64,000 nt of DNA, taken from the NCBI GenBank assembly GCA_050184415.1, contig JBFXAJ010000019.1, forward strand, positions 1-64,000. The letters are read 5' to 3'. This DNA is from JADLGL01 sp050184415. Its GTDB lineage: Bacteria > Pseudomonadota > Alphaproteobacteria > Rhizobiales > Kaistiaceae. Position numbers and translations under genes: made by a program. Shown here piece by piece: positions 1 through 9,466 of this stretch; position 1 is the first letter of the stretch; each line of letters starts with the position of its first letter. Under the pieces are notes generated by a model. That model did not search any database, was not told the DNA's origin, and saw only the letters and a list, made by a program, of their open reading frames with translations.

Positions 1-2492
1 CCCGCGCGGACAATGGCGAGCTCCTCCCCGCCGCTCGGCTCGCACAGGACCCGCCCGCCTACCGCGAGGATCTCGGTGATCGATTCCGCGACCCGTCCGG
101 GCTGGCCCCGCGTCGACACCGAGAACACCCCGCGGTCGAGCGGGAAGGTCAGCGACGAGCCGATCGAATAGGCGTAGCCCCGCTGCTCACGGAGGTTGCG
201 GGAGAGGCGGGACGAGAGGCCGTCGCCGAGGAGGGTGTTGATCACCGACAGGGCGAAGCGGTCGGGATCGGTGCCGGTGACGGCGAGATTGCCGATCGAG
301 AGCTCTGCCTGCTGCGCGCCGGGGATGTTCACGAGGACGATCTCCAGGCCCTCGATGCCATTGTCCAGCAGCGGAAGGGTCACCGTCGGCGCGTCGCCGT
401 CGGCTTCCCAGCCGCCGAAATACTGCTCCGCGAGTGCCATCGCGTCCTCGACCGAGATGTCGCCGGCAATGATGAGGAGCGCGTTGTCGGGTTGGCTGAT
501 GCTCTCATAGAAGTCGACCACGGCATCGCGCGTGACGGCCGCCGCGGTCTCCTCGGTGATGATCCCGCCATAGGGATGGTTCGGGTAGATCCGCGGGTAG
601 AACGCCCGCCCGGCCTGCGCCCGCGGATCGCCCCGCGCGGCTTCGATCTGGCTGATGAGCTGCTGCCGCTGGACGTCGATCTCCTCCTGCGGGAACGCCG
701 GGTTGAGCGCCATGTCGGCGAGGAGCTCGAAGGCATGGTCGCGGTCCTCGGCGAGCGCGAACATGCCGACGCCCATGAAGTCGGTCGACGAATACGACCC
801 TACGGCGCCGCCGCGGCTCTCGATCGCCGTGTTGAGTTCCGCGGCGGTTCGCGTCGTCGTTCCGCGGGTCAGGAGATCCGCCGTCGCTCCCGAAATGCCG
901 GTGAGGTCGACCGGCGCCGCCGCGGCGCCGCCGCGGAACACGATGTCGAGCGAGATCACCGGCAGCTCGTCGTTCTGCACGACCAACACTTCGAGCCCAT
1001 TTGGAAGGACGTTGCGGGTCACCGCAGGCAGGTTGAACTCGCTGACCGGCAGCGGCTCCGGCGGCTCGGTGACGGCGAGCGTGTAGTCCACCGCGAAGGC
1101 GTCGTCCGCTGGAATGCCGGTCGCGCCGACGAACGGCACTGGTTCCTGGAACGGCGCGGCTTCGCTCGGATCGACGAAGATCCGGGTCCGGTCCTCGGGC
1201 GCCAGGTATTCGCGGATGACGCGCTGGATGTCCTCGGAGGTCACGGCCGTGAAACGGTCGATCTCGGTGAAGACCGCGGTCGGATCGTCGTAATAGGCGT
1301 TGGCGACCTGCACCTGCTCGGCGAGGCCGAACGAGGTCTCGAGCCGCGACAGCCGGTCGATGCGGACGTTGGCGATGACCTTGTCGAGCTCCTCCTGCGG
1401 CACGCCTTCGGCGAGGATGCGGTCGAGCTGCTCGTAGAAGCGCTGCTCGAGGTCCTCGCGCGTCACCGACGCGCCGACATTCGGGAGCAGGATCACGGTG
1501 AAGAGGCTCGGTCCGAGATGCGGGCTGAGGCTCGTGGTGGCGTTGAGGGCGGCTCCGGTGTCGATGAGCTCCTGCACCATGCGGCTGCTGTTGCCGCCGC
1601 TGAGGATGCCGTCGAGGACGAGGAGGGCCGCATAGTCCGGGTCCTGCCGCACCGGCCCCTCATAGCCGATGAGGAGCGCCGGGATCCGGATCAGGCTGTC
1701 CTGGACCGTGACGGTCTGCGCCTCGGTGCGCTGGGTGGCGACGAAGTCCGGCAGCGCCGGCGGTTCCTCGCCGGTCGGAATGCCGGCGAAATACGTATCG
1801 ATGAGGGTCCGCGCGGTGTCGGGAGAAATGTCGCCGGCGACGACGAGCGTCGCATTGTTCGGCACGTAGTAGGTCTCGTGGAACGCGATGATCTCGTCGA
1901 CCGTCGCCGCATTGACATCGGCGATCGCGCCGATCGGGGCGCGCTGATAGGGCCCGTAGGTGTAGGGCAGCGTGTTGAGGTCGCGGAGCGCGAGGCCGTA
2001 GGGGTTGCCGCCGTAGTTCTGCTGGAACTCCTGGATCACCACCGCGCGCTGGTTGTCGAGGTTGGTCTGCGTGACCGCGAGCGAAGCCATGCGGTCGGCT
2101 TCGAGCCATAGCCCGAGCGGCAGCTGGTTGGACGGCAGGGTGACGTGATACCCGGTCTGGTCGAGCGCGGTATAGGCGTTATAGTCGCCGCCGGCATCGG
2201 CGATGAGGCGCGCGAACTCGTCCTTGGTGAGGTTCGCCGTCCCCTGGAACATCATGTGCTCGAAGAGGTGGGCGAAGCCGCTCCGCCCTTCCGGGTCGTT
2301 GGCGCCGCCGACATGGTACCAGACGTCGACCGTCACCACGGGCGCGGTGTGGTCCTCCACGAGGACTACGTGGAGCCCGTTGTCGAGCGTGTACTCCTGG
2401 TAGTTGAGGGCAGGGGTTTCCTGCGCAATGGCCGCATGGCCAAGGACCAGCGCCAGGAGGACGACGCCAAACTTCACCACCATCCGCCGCAT
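1..2492 (-). CDS. M16 (insulinase/pitrilysin) zinc peptidase, C-terminus outside the window
   Basis: Secreted or periplasmic zinc peptidase of family M16 carrying both the active and the inactive half, as in the ~900-residue single-chain members. About 830 residues are visible and the gene runs off the left edge. From the ATG at 2492 a signal peptide ends near AIAQ (residues 21-24). The inverted zinc motif HLFEH lies at residues 75-79, followed by the usual N-terminal M16 body. A second M16 domain starts near residue 500 and keeps the Arg/Tyr-rich strand (REQRGYAYSIGSS) that binds substrate backbone in the partner half. A second in-frame ATG at 2483 is possible, but the first gives the better basic signal-peptide N-region. 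The gene is divergent from yejA. Family assignment is secure; the substrate is unknown. Confidence 0.9.
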   Translation of the reverse strand, partial: MRRMVVKFGVVLLALVLGHAAIAQETPALNYQEYTLDNGLHVVLVEDHTAPVVTVDVWYHVGGANDPEGRSGFAHLFEHMMFQGTANLTKDEFARLIADAGGDYNAYTALDQTGYHVTLPSNQLPLGLWLEADRMASLAVTQTNLDNQRAVVIQEFQQNYGGNPYGLALRDLNTLPYTYGPYQRAPIGAIADVNAATVDEIIAFHETYYVPNNATLVVAGDISPDTARTLIDTYFAGIPTGEEPPALPDFVATQRTEAQTVTVQDSLIRIPALLIGYEGPVRQDPDYAALLVLDGILSGGNSSRMVQELIDTGAALNATTSLSPHLGPSLFTVILLPNVGASVTREDLEQRFYEQLDRILAEGVPQEELDKVIANVRIDRLSRLETSFGLAEQVQVANAYYDDPTAVFTEIDRFTAVTSEDIQRVIREYLAPEDRTRIFVDPSEAAPFQEPVPFVGATGIPADDAFAVDYTLAVTEPPEPLPVSEFNLPAVTRNVLPNGLEVLVVQNDELPVISLDIVFRGGAAAAPVDLTGISGATADLLTRGTTTRTAAELNTAIESRGGAVGSYSSTDFMGVGMFALAEDRDHAFELLADMALNPAFPQEEIDVQRQQLISQIEAARGDPRAQAGRAFYPRIYPNHPYGGIITEETAAAVTRDAVVDFYESISQPDNALLIIAGDISVEDAMALAEQYFGGWEADGDAPTVTLPLLDNGIEGLEIVLVNIPGAQQAELSIGNLAVTGTDPDRFALSVINTLLGDGLSSRLSRNLREQRGYAYSIGSSLTFPLDRGVFSVSTRGQPGRVAESITEILAVGGRVLCEPSGGEELAIVRA

Positions 2493-2793
2493 CGACGTCT
2501 CCGTGTCTCGAGGTCCGGCATCGCCGGCGGCGGCACGCTATCACGCCGCGCGGAAAGCGTGGACGCCGGTCGGAAACCAGGCGGACACAAGGTGGAGAGA
2601 AAAGTGGAGAGGATGTAATCCGCCTTACGGCGTCGTGAATACCGCACCGCAGGCTTCGTGCTAGCTTGCAGTTTGCCGCGACGTTCGGCAACGATCAGCC
2701 GTGCACTAGCGCCGGTAGCCCCGGCGGCACGACGGAGTCCGGCTGGGCAACAAGGCCGGCACGAGGGTGAACGAGGTTGCTGGAGGTAGGTCC
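2493..2793. promoter_or_regulatory. Divergent intergenic region between the M16 peptidase and yejA
   Basis: About 300 bases without a credible gene. It must hold the promoters of both divergent units, but I see no sequence close enough to a -35/-10 consensus to name. The only clear signal is the Shine-Dalgarno GGAGG at 2782-2786, seven bases before the yejA ATG. Confidence 0.5.
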
Positions 2794-4650
2794 ATGCGAA
2801 TGAAGCGTGTGATTGCGACCGCGCTGGGACTTGCTGTCGTTGGCGCGCTGGCGGTGGGTGCGGCGGCTCAGGACGATGGCGGGTGGCTGCACGGGGCTAT
2901 TCCCGTTGGCGAGCTGAAATATCCTCCGGGCTTCGCCCATTTCGACTACGTCAATCCCGACGCGCCGAAGGGCGGCGTCGTCCGCCTCGGCTCGCTGGGC
3001 GGCTACGACACCTTCAATATCCTGCCGCCGCAGGGCGAAGCTGCGGATGGCTTGGGCCTCCTCTACGACTCCCTGATGACGGGCAATCTCGACGAGAGCC
3101 TTGCCCAATACGGCCTCCTGGCCGAGGGCTTCCGCTTCGCCGACGACTACAGCTGGGCGACCTACAAGCTGCGCGAGGACGCCTACTGGCACGACGGGAC
3201 GCCGATCACGATCGCGGACGTCATCTGGTCCTTCAACACGATGAAGGAAGTCAACCCCAACATGGCGGCTTACTACGAGCATGTCGTGTCGGCGGAGCAG
3301 ACCGGAGAATGGGAGGTGACGTTCACCTTCGACGCGCCCGGCAACCGCGAGCTGCCGTCGATCGTCGGCCAGCTCACCGTGCTGCCGCAGCACTATTGGG
3401 AAGGCACCGACGCGAACGGCAATCCGCGCGACATCTCCGCGCCGACGCTCGAGCCGCCGCTCGGTTCCGGCCCCTACCGGATCGCCTCGTTCGATCCCGG
3501 CCGCTCGCTGGTCTATGAGCGCGTTCCGGACTATTGGGCAGCCAATCTCAACGTGAATGTCGGCTCGAACAATTTCGACGAGATCCGCTACGAGTATTTC
3601 CTCGACGAGACCGTGATGTTCGAGGCCTTCAAGGCCGACCAGCTCGACTTCCGCCAGGAGAACATCGCCCGGCGCTGGACCAACGAATACAACTTCCCGG
3701 CCATCACCGACGGCCGCGTCATCGCCGAGCACGTCTTCACCGACGTCGATTTCGGGCAGATCCTCGGCTACATCTTCAACACCCGCAGGGCGCCGTTCGA
3801 CAACATCGACGTCCGTCACGCCCTGACGCTGACCTATCCCTACGAGGAAGTCTGGCGTGACCTCTTCTACGAGCTCTACACGCGCTACGACGCGTTCTTC
3901 GATCGCTACGAGCTCGAGGCCGAGGGCGTGCCGACCGGCCGCGAGCTCGAGATCCTCGAGAGCATGCGCGATATCGTCCCGCCCGAGGTGTTCACGACGG
4001 ACTACACGCCGCCGGTGAACGGCACCGAGGACGAAACCCGCGCGAACCTCCAGCTCGCGATCGACCTCCTCGCCGGGGCCGGCTTCGAGCTCCGCGGCAG
4101 CACGATGGTCAACGCGGCCACCGGCCAGCCTCTGGTCATCGAGTTCCTCAACGCCCAGCCGAGCTTCGAGGCGAATGCCCTGCGCTGGAAGGAGGCCCTC
4201 GCCAGCATCGGCATCGACCTTCAGATCCGGACGGTCGATTCGGCGCAGTACATCGAGCGCGTCAACCCGCGGGACTTCGACATCATCTACCAGGGCTGGT
4301 CGCAGAGCCTCTCGCCCGGCAACGAGCTGCTCGGCATGTTCCATTCGAGCTCCCGCGACGTCCCGGGCTCGCGGAACTTCGCCGGCATCGCCGACCCCGC
4401 GGTCGACCAACTGATCGAGATGATCATCAACGCGCCCGACCGCGAAGAGCAGGTCGCGGCAACCAAGGCGCTGGACCGTGTGTTGAGCTGGGGCTGGTAC
4501 CTGAGCCCCGGCTGGTATCTCGATGGTGGCCTCATCGCCTATTGGGAACGCTACTCGCAACCCGAAGAACTGCCGCGCTTCACGTTCGGCTTCCCGGGAA
4601 TCTGGTGGTGGGACGAGGCCAAGGCGGCCGCGATCGGGCCGCAGCGCTGA
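2794..4650 (+). CDS. yejA: YejA-type periplasmic peptide-binding protein (SBP family 5)
   Basis: Periplasmic solute-binding component of a YejABEF peptide ABC importer. In E. coli the system imports microcin C; rhizobial relatives have been linked to murein peptide uptake. The substrate here is not proven. The start is the ATG at 2794, set by GGAGG seven bases upstream; an in-frame GTG at 2767 has no such support. The 618-residue product has a signal peptide ending near AVGAAAQ. It then has the family-5 binding body, including LGGYDTFN, the DYWAANLNVNVG segment and the LYEDSYW-like LREDAYWHDG motif. It heads a four-gene cluster in the canonical order, with yejB 122 bases downstream across a strong hairpin. 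Length matches the family. Confidence 0.93.
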   Translation: MRMKRVIATALGLAVVGALAVGAAAQDDGGWLHGAIPVGELKYPPGFAHFDYVNPDAPKGGVVRLGSLGGYDTFNILPPQGEAADGLGLLYDSLMTGNLDESLAQYGLLAEGFRFADDYSWATYKLREDAYWHDGTPITIADVIWSFNTMKEVNPNMAAYYEHVVSAEQTGEWEVTFTFDAPGNRELPSIVGQLTVLPQHYWEGTDANGNPRDISAPTLEPPLGSGPYRIASFDPGRSLVYERVPDYWAANLNVNVGSNNFDEIRYEYFLDETVMFEAFKADQLDFRQENIARRWTNEYNFPAITDGRVIAEHVFTDVDFGQILGYIFNTRRAPFDNIDVRHALTLTYPYEEVWRDLFYELYTRYDAFFDRYELEAEGVPTGRELEILESMRDIVPPEVFTTDYTPPVNGTEDETRANLQLAIDLLAGAGFELRGSTMVNAATGQPLVIEFLNAQPSFEANALRWKEALASIGIDLQIRTVDSAQYIERVNPRDFDIIYQGWSQSLSPGNELLGMFHSSSRDVPGSRNFAGIADPAVDQLIEMIINAPDREEQVAATKALDRVLSWGWYLSPGWYLDGGLIAYWERYSQPEELPRFTFGFPGIWWWDEAKAAAIGPQR

Positions 4651-4664
4651 TCCGCAAGCGGAAT

Positions 4665-4693
4665 TTGGCCGGCCCGGCGACCGGGCCGGCCAA
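4665..4693 (+). other. Perfect 13-bp hairpin between yejA and yejB
   Basis: Bases 4665-4677 pair perfectly with 4681-4693 around a three-base loop (cga). No T-tract follows, so this is not a typical Rho-independent terminator. Placed just after the binding-protein gene and before the permease genes, it probably protects the yejA message 3' end or attenuates read-through. That would give more binding protein than permease, a common pattern in ABC import operons (inference). Confidence 0.7.
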
Positions 4694-4772
4694 TATTGTG
4701 ACAGAACTTTGAGTAACCGGCGCCACCGCTTCCGTTGTCGGCCACAGCGCCCCCGGAGAAACTGACCCGGGC

Positions 4773-5903
4773 ATGACCGCCTACATCATCCGACGCCTTC
4801 TCTTCGTCATCCCGACGCTGTTCGGGATCATGGTGATCAACTTCGTCATCACCCAGTTCGCGCCGGGCGGCCCGGTCGAGCAGGCGATCGCGGTGCAAGA
4901 GGGCATGGCGGTCAACGCCACGGCGCGGATTGCCGGCGGCGACGATGATGTCGGGCAGGTTGCGGGTGGCCAGGCCCAGGCGACGGCGCAGCAGGGCAAT
5001 ACGACCAACCAGAATGAGCTTCGCTATCGCGGCGGCGAAGGAATGCCGCCGGCCTATCTCGAACAGCTCAAGGAGCAGTACGGCTTCGACAAGCCGCTGG
5101 TCGAACGCTTCTTCCTGATGATCGGCAACTATCTGCGCTTCGACTTCGGCGACAGCTATTCGCGCGACATCGGCGTGTTCGAACTGATCGCGGAGAAGCT
5201 TCCGGTTTCGATCTCGCTCGGCCTGTGGATGACGATCCTCTCCTTCGCCATCTCGATCCCGCTGGGCATCCGGAAGGCCGTGAAGGACGGGACGCGCTTC
5301 GATACGTGGACCAGCACGGTCCTCATCATCGGCTACGCCATCCCGGGCTTCCTGTTCGCGATCCTCCTGATCGTCCTCTTTGCCGGCGGTTCGTTCCTCG
5401 AGATCTTCCCGTTACGCGGGCTGACCTCGCCGAACGCCCATCTGCTGCCCTGGTACGAGCAGGTCCTCGACTATTTCTGGCATCTCGTCTTGCCGATCAT
5501 CTGCATGGCGGTCGGCGCGTTCACGGTGCAGTCGCTGTTCACCAAGAACCTTTTCCTCGACGAGATCCGGAAGCAATACGTCATCACCGCCCGGGCGAAG
5601 GGGCTCACCGAGCGGCGGATCCTCTACCGTCACGTCTTCCGCAACGCGATGCTGCTGGTCATCGCCGGCTTCCCCGGCGCGTTCCTCGGGGTGTTCTTCG
5701 GTTCGTCGCTGCTGATCGAGACGATCTTCTCGCTCGATGGCCTTGGCCTTCTCGGCTACGTCTCGGCGGTCAACCGCGACTATGCGGTGCTGTTCGCGAC
5801 GCTCTACGTCTTCACCCTGGTCGGGCTCTTGATCGCACTCCTCTCCGACATTTTGTACACGTGGATCGATCCCCGGATCGACTTCGAGTCGAGGAAGGTC
5901 TGA
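4773..5903 (+). CDS. yejB: YejB inner-membrane permease of the peptide ABC importer
   Basis: First membrane permease of the importer, 376 residues. It opens with the family's MTAYIIRRLLFVIPTLFGI transmembrane segment. Residues ~35-90 form the long Gly/Gln/Asn-rich periplasmic loop typical of YejB (as opposed to DppB) proteins. Five further membrane segments follow. The EAA coupling loop, which contacts the ATPase, is visible as YVITARAKGLTERRILYRHVFRNA. The C-terminus IDPRIDFE is typical of permeases of this class. The start ATG lies 122 bases after yejA; the stop is one base before the yejE GTG, indicating tight translational coupling. Confidence 0.94.
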   Translation: MTAYIIRRLLFVIPTLFGIMVINFVITQFAPGGPVEQAIAVQEGMAVNATARIAGGDDDVGQVAGGQAQATAQQGNTTNQNELRYRGGEGMPPAYLEQLKEQYGFDKPLVERFFLMIGNYLRFDFGDSYSRDIGVFELIAEKLPVSISLGLWMTILSFAISIPLGIRKAVKDGTRFDTWTSTVLIIGYAIPGFLFAILLIVLFAGGSFLEIFPLRGLTSPNAHLLPWYEQVLDYFWHLVLPIICMAVGAFTVQSLFTKNLFLDEIRKQYVITARAKGLTERRILYRHVFRNAMLLVIAGFPGAFLGVFFGSSLLIETIFSLDGLGLLGYVSAVNRDYAVLFATLYVFTLVGLLIALLSDILYTWIDPRIDFESRKV

Positions 5904-5904
5904 G

Positions 5905-7077
5905 GTGTCGATCGCAACCCGCACGGCGCTCGGCGACACCGCGACGGCCAAGCCGGCGCGCCGGCCGCTGATCCTCCGCTCGGCCATCTCGCAGCGGCGC
6001 TGGCGCGCCTTCAACGGCAACCGCCGCGCGAAGTGGTCGCTGTGGATCTTCCTCAGCCTCTTCGCCTTCACGCTGCTCGCCGAGGTCGTCGTCAACGACA
6101 AGCCGATCGTCGTTTCGTACAATGGCGAATTGCTGTTTCCGGCCTTCGTGACCTACCCGGAATCGAAGTTCGGCGGCTTCCTTGCGGTCACCGACTATCG
6201 CAAGCCCTTCATCCAGCGCGAGATCAACGAGAACGGCTGGATGCTGTGGCCGGCGATCCGCTACGCCAACAACACCTTCGACCGCAACCTGCCGACGTCC
6301 AATCCTTCGCCCCCCTCCTGGACGATGTCGAAGGAAGAGCGCTGCCGGAACTTCCCCGGCGGCGTCGACGACCCCAACTGCACCATCGGCAATTTCCACT
6401 GGCTCGGCACCGACGACCAGGGGCGCGACGTGCTCTCGCGGGTCATCTACGGCTTCCGGATATCGGTGATCTTCGGCTTCCTGTTGACGATATCCTCTTC
6501 GGTCATCGGCATCATCGTCGGCGCGGTACAGGGCTATTTCGGCGGCTGGGTCGACCTCATCGGCCAGCGTCTCCTCGAGCTCTGGGGCTCGATACCGACG
6601 CTCTACATCATCATCATCGTCTTCTCGTTCATCTATCCGAGCTTCTGGACCGTTCTCATCGTCATGCTCGTGTTCTCCTGGGCGGGACTCACGGGAGTCG
6701 TGCGCGCGGAATTCCTGCGTGCCCGCAATTTCGAGTATGTGGCAGCGGCGCGGGCCCTCGGAATCTCCAATATCGGCATCATGTTCCGGCACCTCCTGCC
6801 GAACGCGATGGTGGCAACGCTGACCTTCATGCCGTTCATCCTCGCCGGCTCGGTCGGCACGCTCGCCTCGCTCGACTTCCTCGGCTACGGCTTGCCGGCA
6901 GGATCAGCCTCGCTGGGCGAGATGGTGCTCCAGGCCAAGGACAACATCTGGGCGCTGTGGCTCGGCTTCACCGCCTTCTTCAGCATCGCCATCATGCTGA
7001 CGCTCCTGATCTTCATCGGCGAGGGCGTTCGCGACGCCTTCGATCCGCGAAAGACCTTCGGCGGCTCGCGGGCGTGA
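5905..7077 (+). CDS. yejE: YejE inner-membrane permease of the peptide ABC importer
   Basis: Second permease, 390 residues, starting at a GTG one base after the yejB stop. The cytosolic N-terminus carries the typical SQRRWRAFNGNRRAKWSLWIF segment before the first membrane helix. A long periplasmic region follows (residues ~55-165) with several aromatic residues. The BPD_transp_1 domain runs from about residue 180, with the EAA loop seen as YVAAARALGISNIGIMFRHLLPNA. The C-terminus ends VRDAFDPRKTFGG, as in YejE. It lies seven bases before yejF. Confidence 0.94.
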   Translation: MSIATRTALGDTATAKPARRPLILRSAISQRRWRAFNGNRRAKWSLWIFLSLFAFTLLAEVVVNDKPIVVSYNGELLFPAFVTYPESKFGGFLAVTDYRKPFIQREINENGWMLWPAIRYANNTFDRNLPTSNPSPPSWTMSKEERCRNFPGGVDDPNCTIGNFHWLGTDDQGRDVLSRVIYGFRISVIFGFLLTISSSVIGIIVGAVQGYFGGWVDLIGQRLLELWGSIPTLYIIIIVFSFIYPSFWTVLIVMLVFSWAGLTGVVRAEFLRARNFEYVAAARALGISNIGIMFRHLLPNAMVATLTFMPFILAGSVGTLASLDFLGYGLPAGSASLGEMVLQAKDNIWALWLGFTAFFSIAIMLTLLIFIGEGVRDAFDPRKTFGGSRA

Positions 7078-7084
7078 CTTTGCG

Positions 7085-8713
7085 ATGACCACACCGCTCC
7101 TGTCCGTGCGCGACCTCGGCGTGTCGTTCCGACTCGGCGACCATGTCAACGAGGCCGCCAAGCACGTCTCCTTCGACATCGCCCCCGGCGAGACCCTGGC
7201 GCTGGTCGGCGAGTCCGGCTCGGGCAAGTCGGTGACCGCGCATTCCATCCTGCGCCTTCTGCCCTATCCGCCGGCATTTCATCCGACCGGCGAGATCATC
7301 TTCCACGGGCAGGATCTTCTGAAGATCCCCGATGGCGAGCTCCGCAGGATCCGCGGCAAGAGCATCTCGATGATCTTCCAAGAGCCGATGACGTCGCTCA
7401 ACCCGCTGCATTCGGTGCAGCGGCAGATCGGCGAGACCCTGAAGATCCATCAGGGTCTCTCGGACGCCGAGAGCAGACGGCAGACCATCGAGCTCCTCGA
7501 GACCGTCGGGATTGCCGACGCGGAGCGTAGGCTCGGGGCCTTCCCGCACCAGCTATCCGGCGGTCAGCGCCAGCGCGTGATGATCGCCATGGCGCTCGCC
7601 AACAAGCCCGAGCTTCTGATCGCGGACGAGCCGACCACCGCCGTCGACGTGACGGTCCAGGCCCAGATCCTCGACCTCCTGATGAAGCTCAAGGACGAGA
7701 TCGGGATGGCGATCCTCTTCATCACCCACGATCTCGGCGTCGTCCGAAAGTTCTCCGACAATGTCTGCGTGATGAGCCGCGCCGAGATCGTCGAACGAAA
7801 CACCACGGCGGAGATCTTCCGCGCCCCGCAACACCCCTATACCAAGCACCTTCTTGCGGCCGAGCCGAAGGCGAATGCCGCTCCGCTCAAGCCGGATGCG
7901 CCGATCGCCGCGGCGGTCGAAGACCTCAAGGTGTGGTTCCCGATCAAGCGCGGCATCCTGCGCCGCACCGTCGGCCACGTGAAAGCCGTCGACGGCGTCT
8001 CGATCGCGGTGCGCCAGGGCCAGACGCTGGGCATCGTCGGCGAGTCGGGCTCCGGCAAGACGACGCTCGGGCTCGCGGTTCTCCGGCTGATCTCGTCCGA
8101 AGGCCGGATCGTCGTCCTCGGCAACGACCTTGAAGGCAAGTCGTGGCGCCAGACCCGGCCGCTCCGCCGCAACATGCAGATCGTCTTCCAGGACCCGTAC
8201 GGATCGCTCAGCCCGCGCATGACCGTCGGCGACATCGTCGTCGAGGGCCTGCGGATCCACGAGCCGAGCCTCACGCGCGAGGACCGTGAACGCCGCGCCG
8301 CCGAGGCGCTGGCCGAGGTCGGGCTCGATCCAACGACCGCCAATCGCTATCCGCACGAGTTTTCCGGCGGCCAGCGCCAGCGCATCGCGATTGCGCGCGC
8401 GCTCGTGCTCCATCCGCGCTTCGTCGTGCTGGACGAGCCGACCTCGGCGCTCGACATGTCGGTCCAGGCGCAGATCGTCGAGCTGCTGGGACAGCTCCAG
8501 CGCCGGCACGATCTCGCCTATCTCTTCATCAGCCACGACCTCAAGGTCGTGCGCGCGCTCGCCAACGAGGTCGTCGTGCTTCGCTACGGAAAGGTCGTCG
8601 AGCGCGGAACGGCCCAGGAGGTCTTCGAACGGCCGCAGGCCGACTACACCAAGGCGCTGATCGCGGCCGCGCTCCGGATCGAGGCGCTGCCCGGCGGCGC
8701 CGTCGCCCAGTAG
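7085..8713 (+). CDS. yejF: YejF fused double ATPase of the peptide ABC importer
   Basis: Cytosolic energy subunit with two nucleotide-binding domains in one 542-residue chain, the normal YejF architecture. The first domain (residues ~5-255) has Walker A GESGSGKS, signature LSGGQRQRV and Walker B LLIADEPTT. The second (from ~278) has Walker A GESGSGKTTL, signature FSGGQRQRI and Walker B FVVLDEPTSALD. Both domains look catalytically complete. The gene ends ten bases before a convergent gene, so it is the last of the operon. Confidence 0.95.
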   Translation: MTTPLLSVRDLGVSFRLGDHVNEAAKHVSFDIAPGETLALVGESGSGKSVTAHSILRLLPYPPAFHPTGEIIFHGQDLLKIPDGELRRIRGKSISMIFQEPMTSLNPLHSVQRQIGETLKIHQGLSDAESRRQTIELLETVGIADAERRLGAFPHQLSGGQRQRVMIAMALANKPELLIADEPTTAVDVTVQAQILDLLMKLKDEIGMAILFITHDLGVVRKFSDNVCVMSRAEIVERNTTAEIFRAPQHPYTKHLLAAEPKANAAPLKPDAPIAAAVEDLKVWFPIKRGILRRTVGHVKAVDGVSIAVRQGQTLGIVGESGSGKTTLGLAVLRLISSEGRIVVLGNDLEGKSWRQTRPLRRNMQIVFQDPYGSLSPRMTVGDIVVEGLRIHEPSLTREDRERRAAEALAEVGLDPTTANRYPHEFSGGQRQRIAIARALVLHPRFVVLDEPTSALDMSVQAQIVELLGQLQRRHDLAYLFISHDLKVVRALANEVVVLRYGKVVERGTAQEVFERPQADYTKALIAAALRIEALPGGAVAQ

Positions 8714-8722
8714 GCGCGGCGC

Positions 8723-9313
8723 CTAGCGGAGGGCCCGCGGCAGCCGCCGCTTCCACCGCTCGCCCGGACGAAGGCCGACCTCGGCATCGTCGCGGACCCG
8801 GCGCCGGACCACGACCCGCTTTTGCGGCTCGGCCGCGACCTTCGCCGCCGCCGCGCGCACCGGAATGGCGACCTTCGTGCCGTTGATGGGAACCGGCAGC
8901 GGCGCTGGCTCCTTCGCCTTGCGCGGAACAGGCGAAGCCTTCTTCTTCGGCCGCGGGAGTTTCGGCTCGGCCTGCCGTTTCGCCCTGGCCGGGGCCTCCA
9001 CGATGGCGGGCGCCGGGGCGACCGAAAGGTCGGGCAGAATCCGCACCGCGGGCGTCGGAGGCGGCACCGGCGGCGTGTTCCGGATTTCGCTGAACACGGC
9101 TTCGGCCGTCAGGCGGGCCTCGGACGGCGGCGCGGCGGGAGCCGCTGGTGCGAACCGAGCGAACACCCGGTCGATGTCGAGCTGGTGATCCTGGCGCGCC
9201 GGCGCCTCGGGGGCCGGGGCCACCGCCGCGGCGCTCCGGCCGAGGATGTCCCGGTCGGACGGCTTCTTGCTCTTTCGGACTTCGACCGCGAACGGCTTCG
9301 CCGGACGCCGCAT
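8723..9313 (-). CDS. Ala/Pro-rich basic protein of unknown function
   Basis: A 196-residue product rich in Ala, Pro, Lys and Arg, with no recognisable catalytic motif, signal peptide or membrane span. I start it at the ATG at 9313 (MRRPAKPFAVEVRKSKKPS). The open frame extends upstream to 9451, but that stretch is dissimilar in composition and lacks a better ribosome-binding site. The N-terminal phrase RRPAKPFAVEVRKSKKP resembles the opening of conserved rhizobial hypothetical proteins as I remember them. The middle is low-complexity and probably disordered, and the C-terminus is strongly basic (RVVVRRRVRD). Convergent with yejF. Confidence 0.6.
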   Translation of the reverse strand: MRRPAKPFAVEVRKSKKPSDRDILGRSAAAVAPAPEAPARQDHQLDIDRVFARFAPAAPAAPPSEARLTAEAVFSEIRNTPPVPPPTPAVRILPDLSVAPAPAIVEAPARAKRQAEPKLPRPKKKASPVPRKAKEPAPLPVPINGTKVAIPVRAAAAKVAAEPQKRVVVRRRVRDDAEVGLRPGERWKRRLPRALR

Positions 9314-9466
9314 GTTGAACTCGTGGATGTTTGCGAAAGGGTGGCGGTGAATCGACGCCTGCTCGAGTGAGCTGAGATTAGCTACGAACAACGCAAGGGC
9401 GTGTCGAGAGGGAAAATCCGCGCGCCCGTGAAGGCGCGAGCACCGCACCATCGCAACGCGCAGCGC

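Noticed and set aside
492..2111. Open frame of 539 codons on the plus strand at the left edge
   Set aside because: Antisense to the M16 peptidase, whose HLFEH motif and signal peptide are clear on the other strand.
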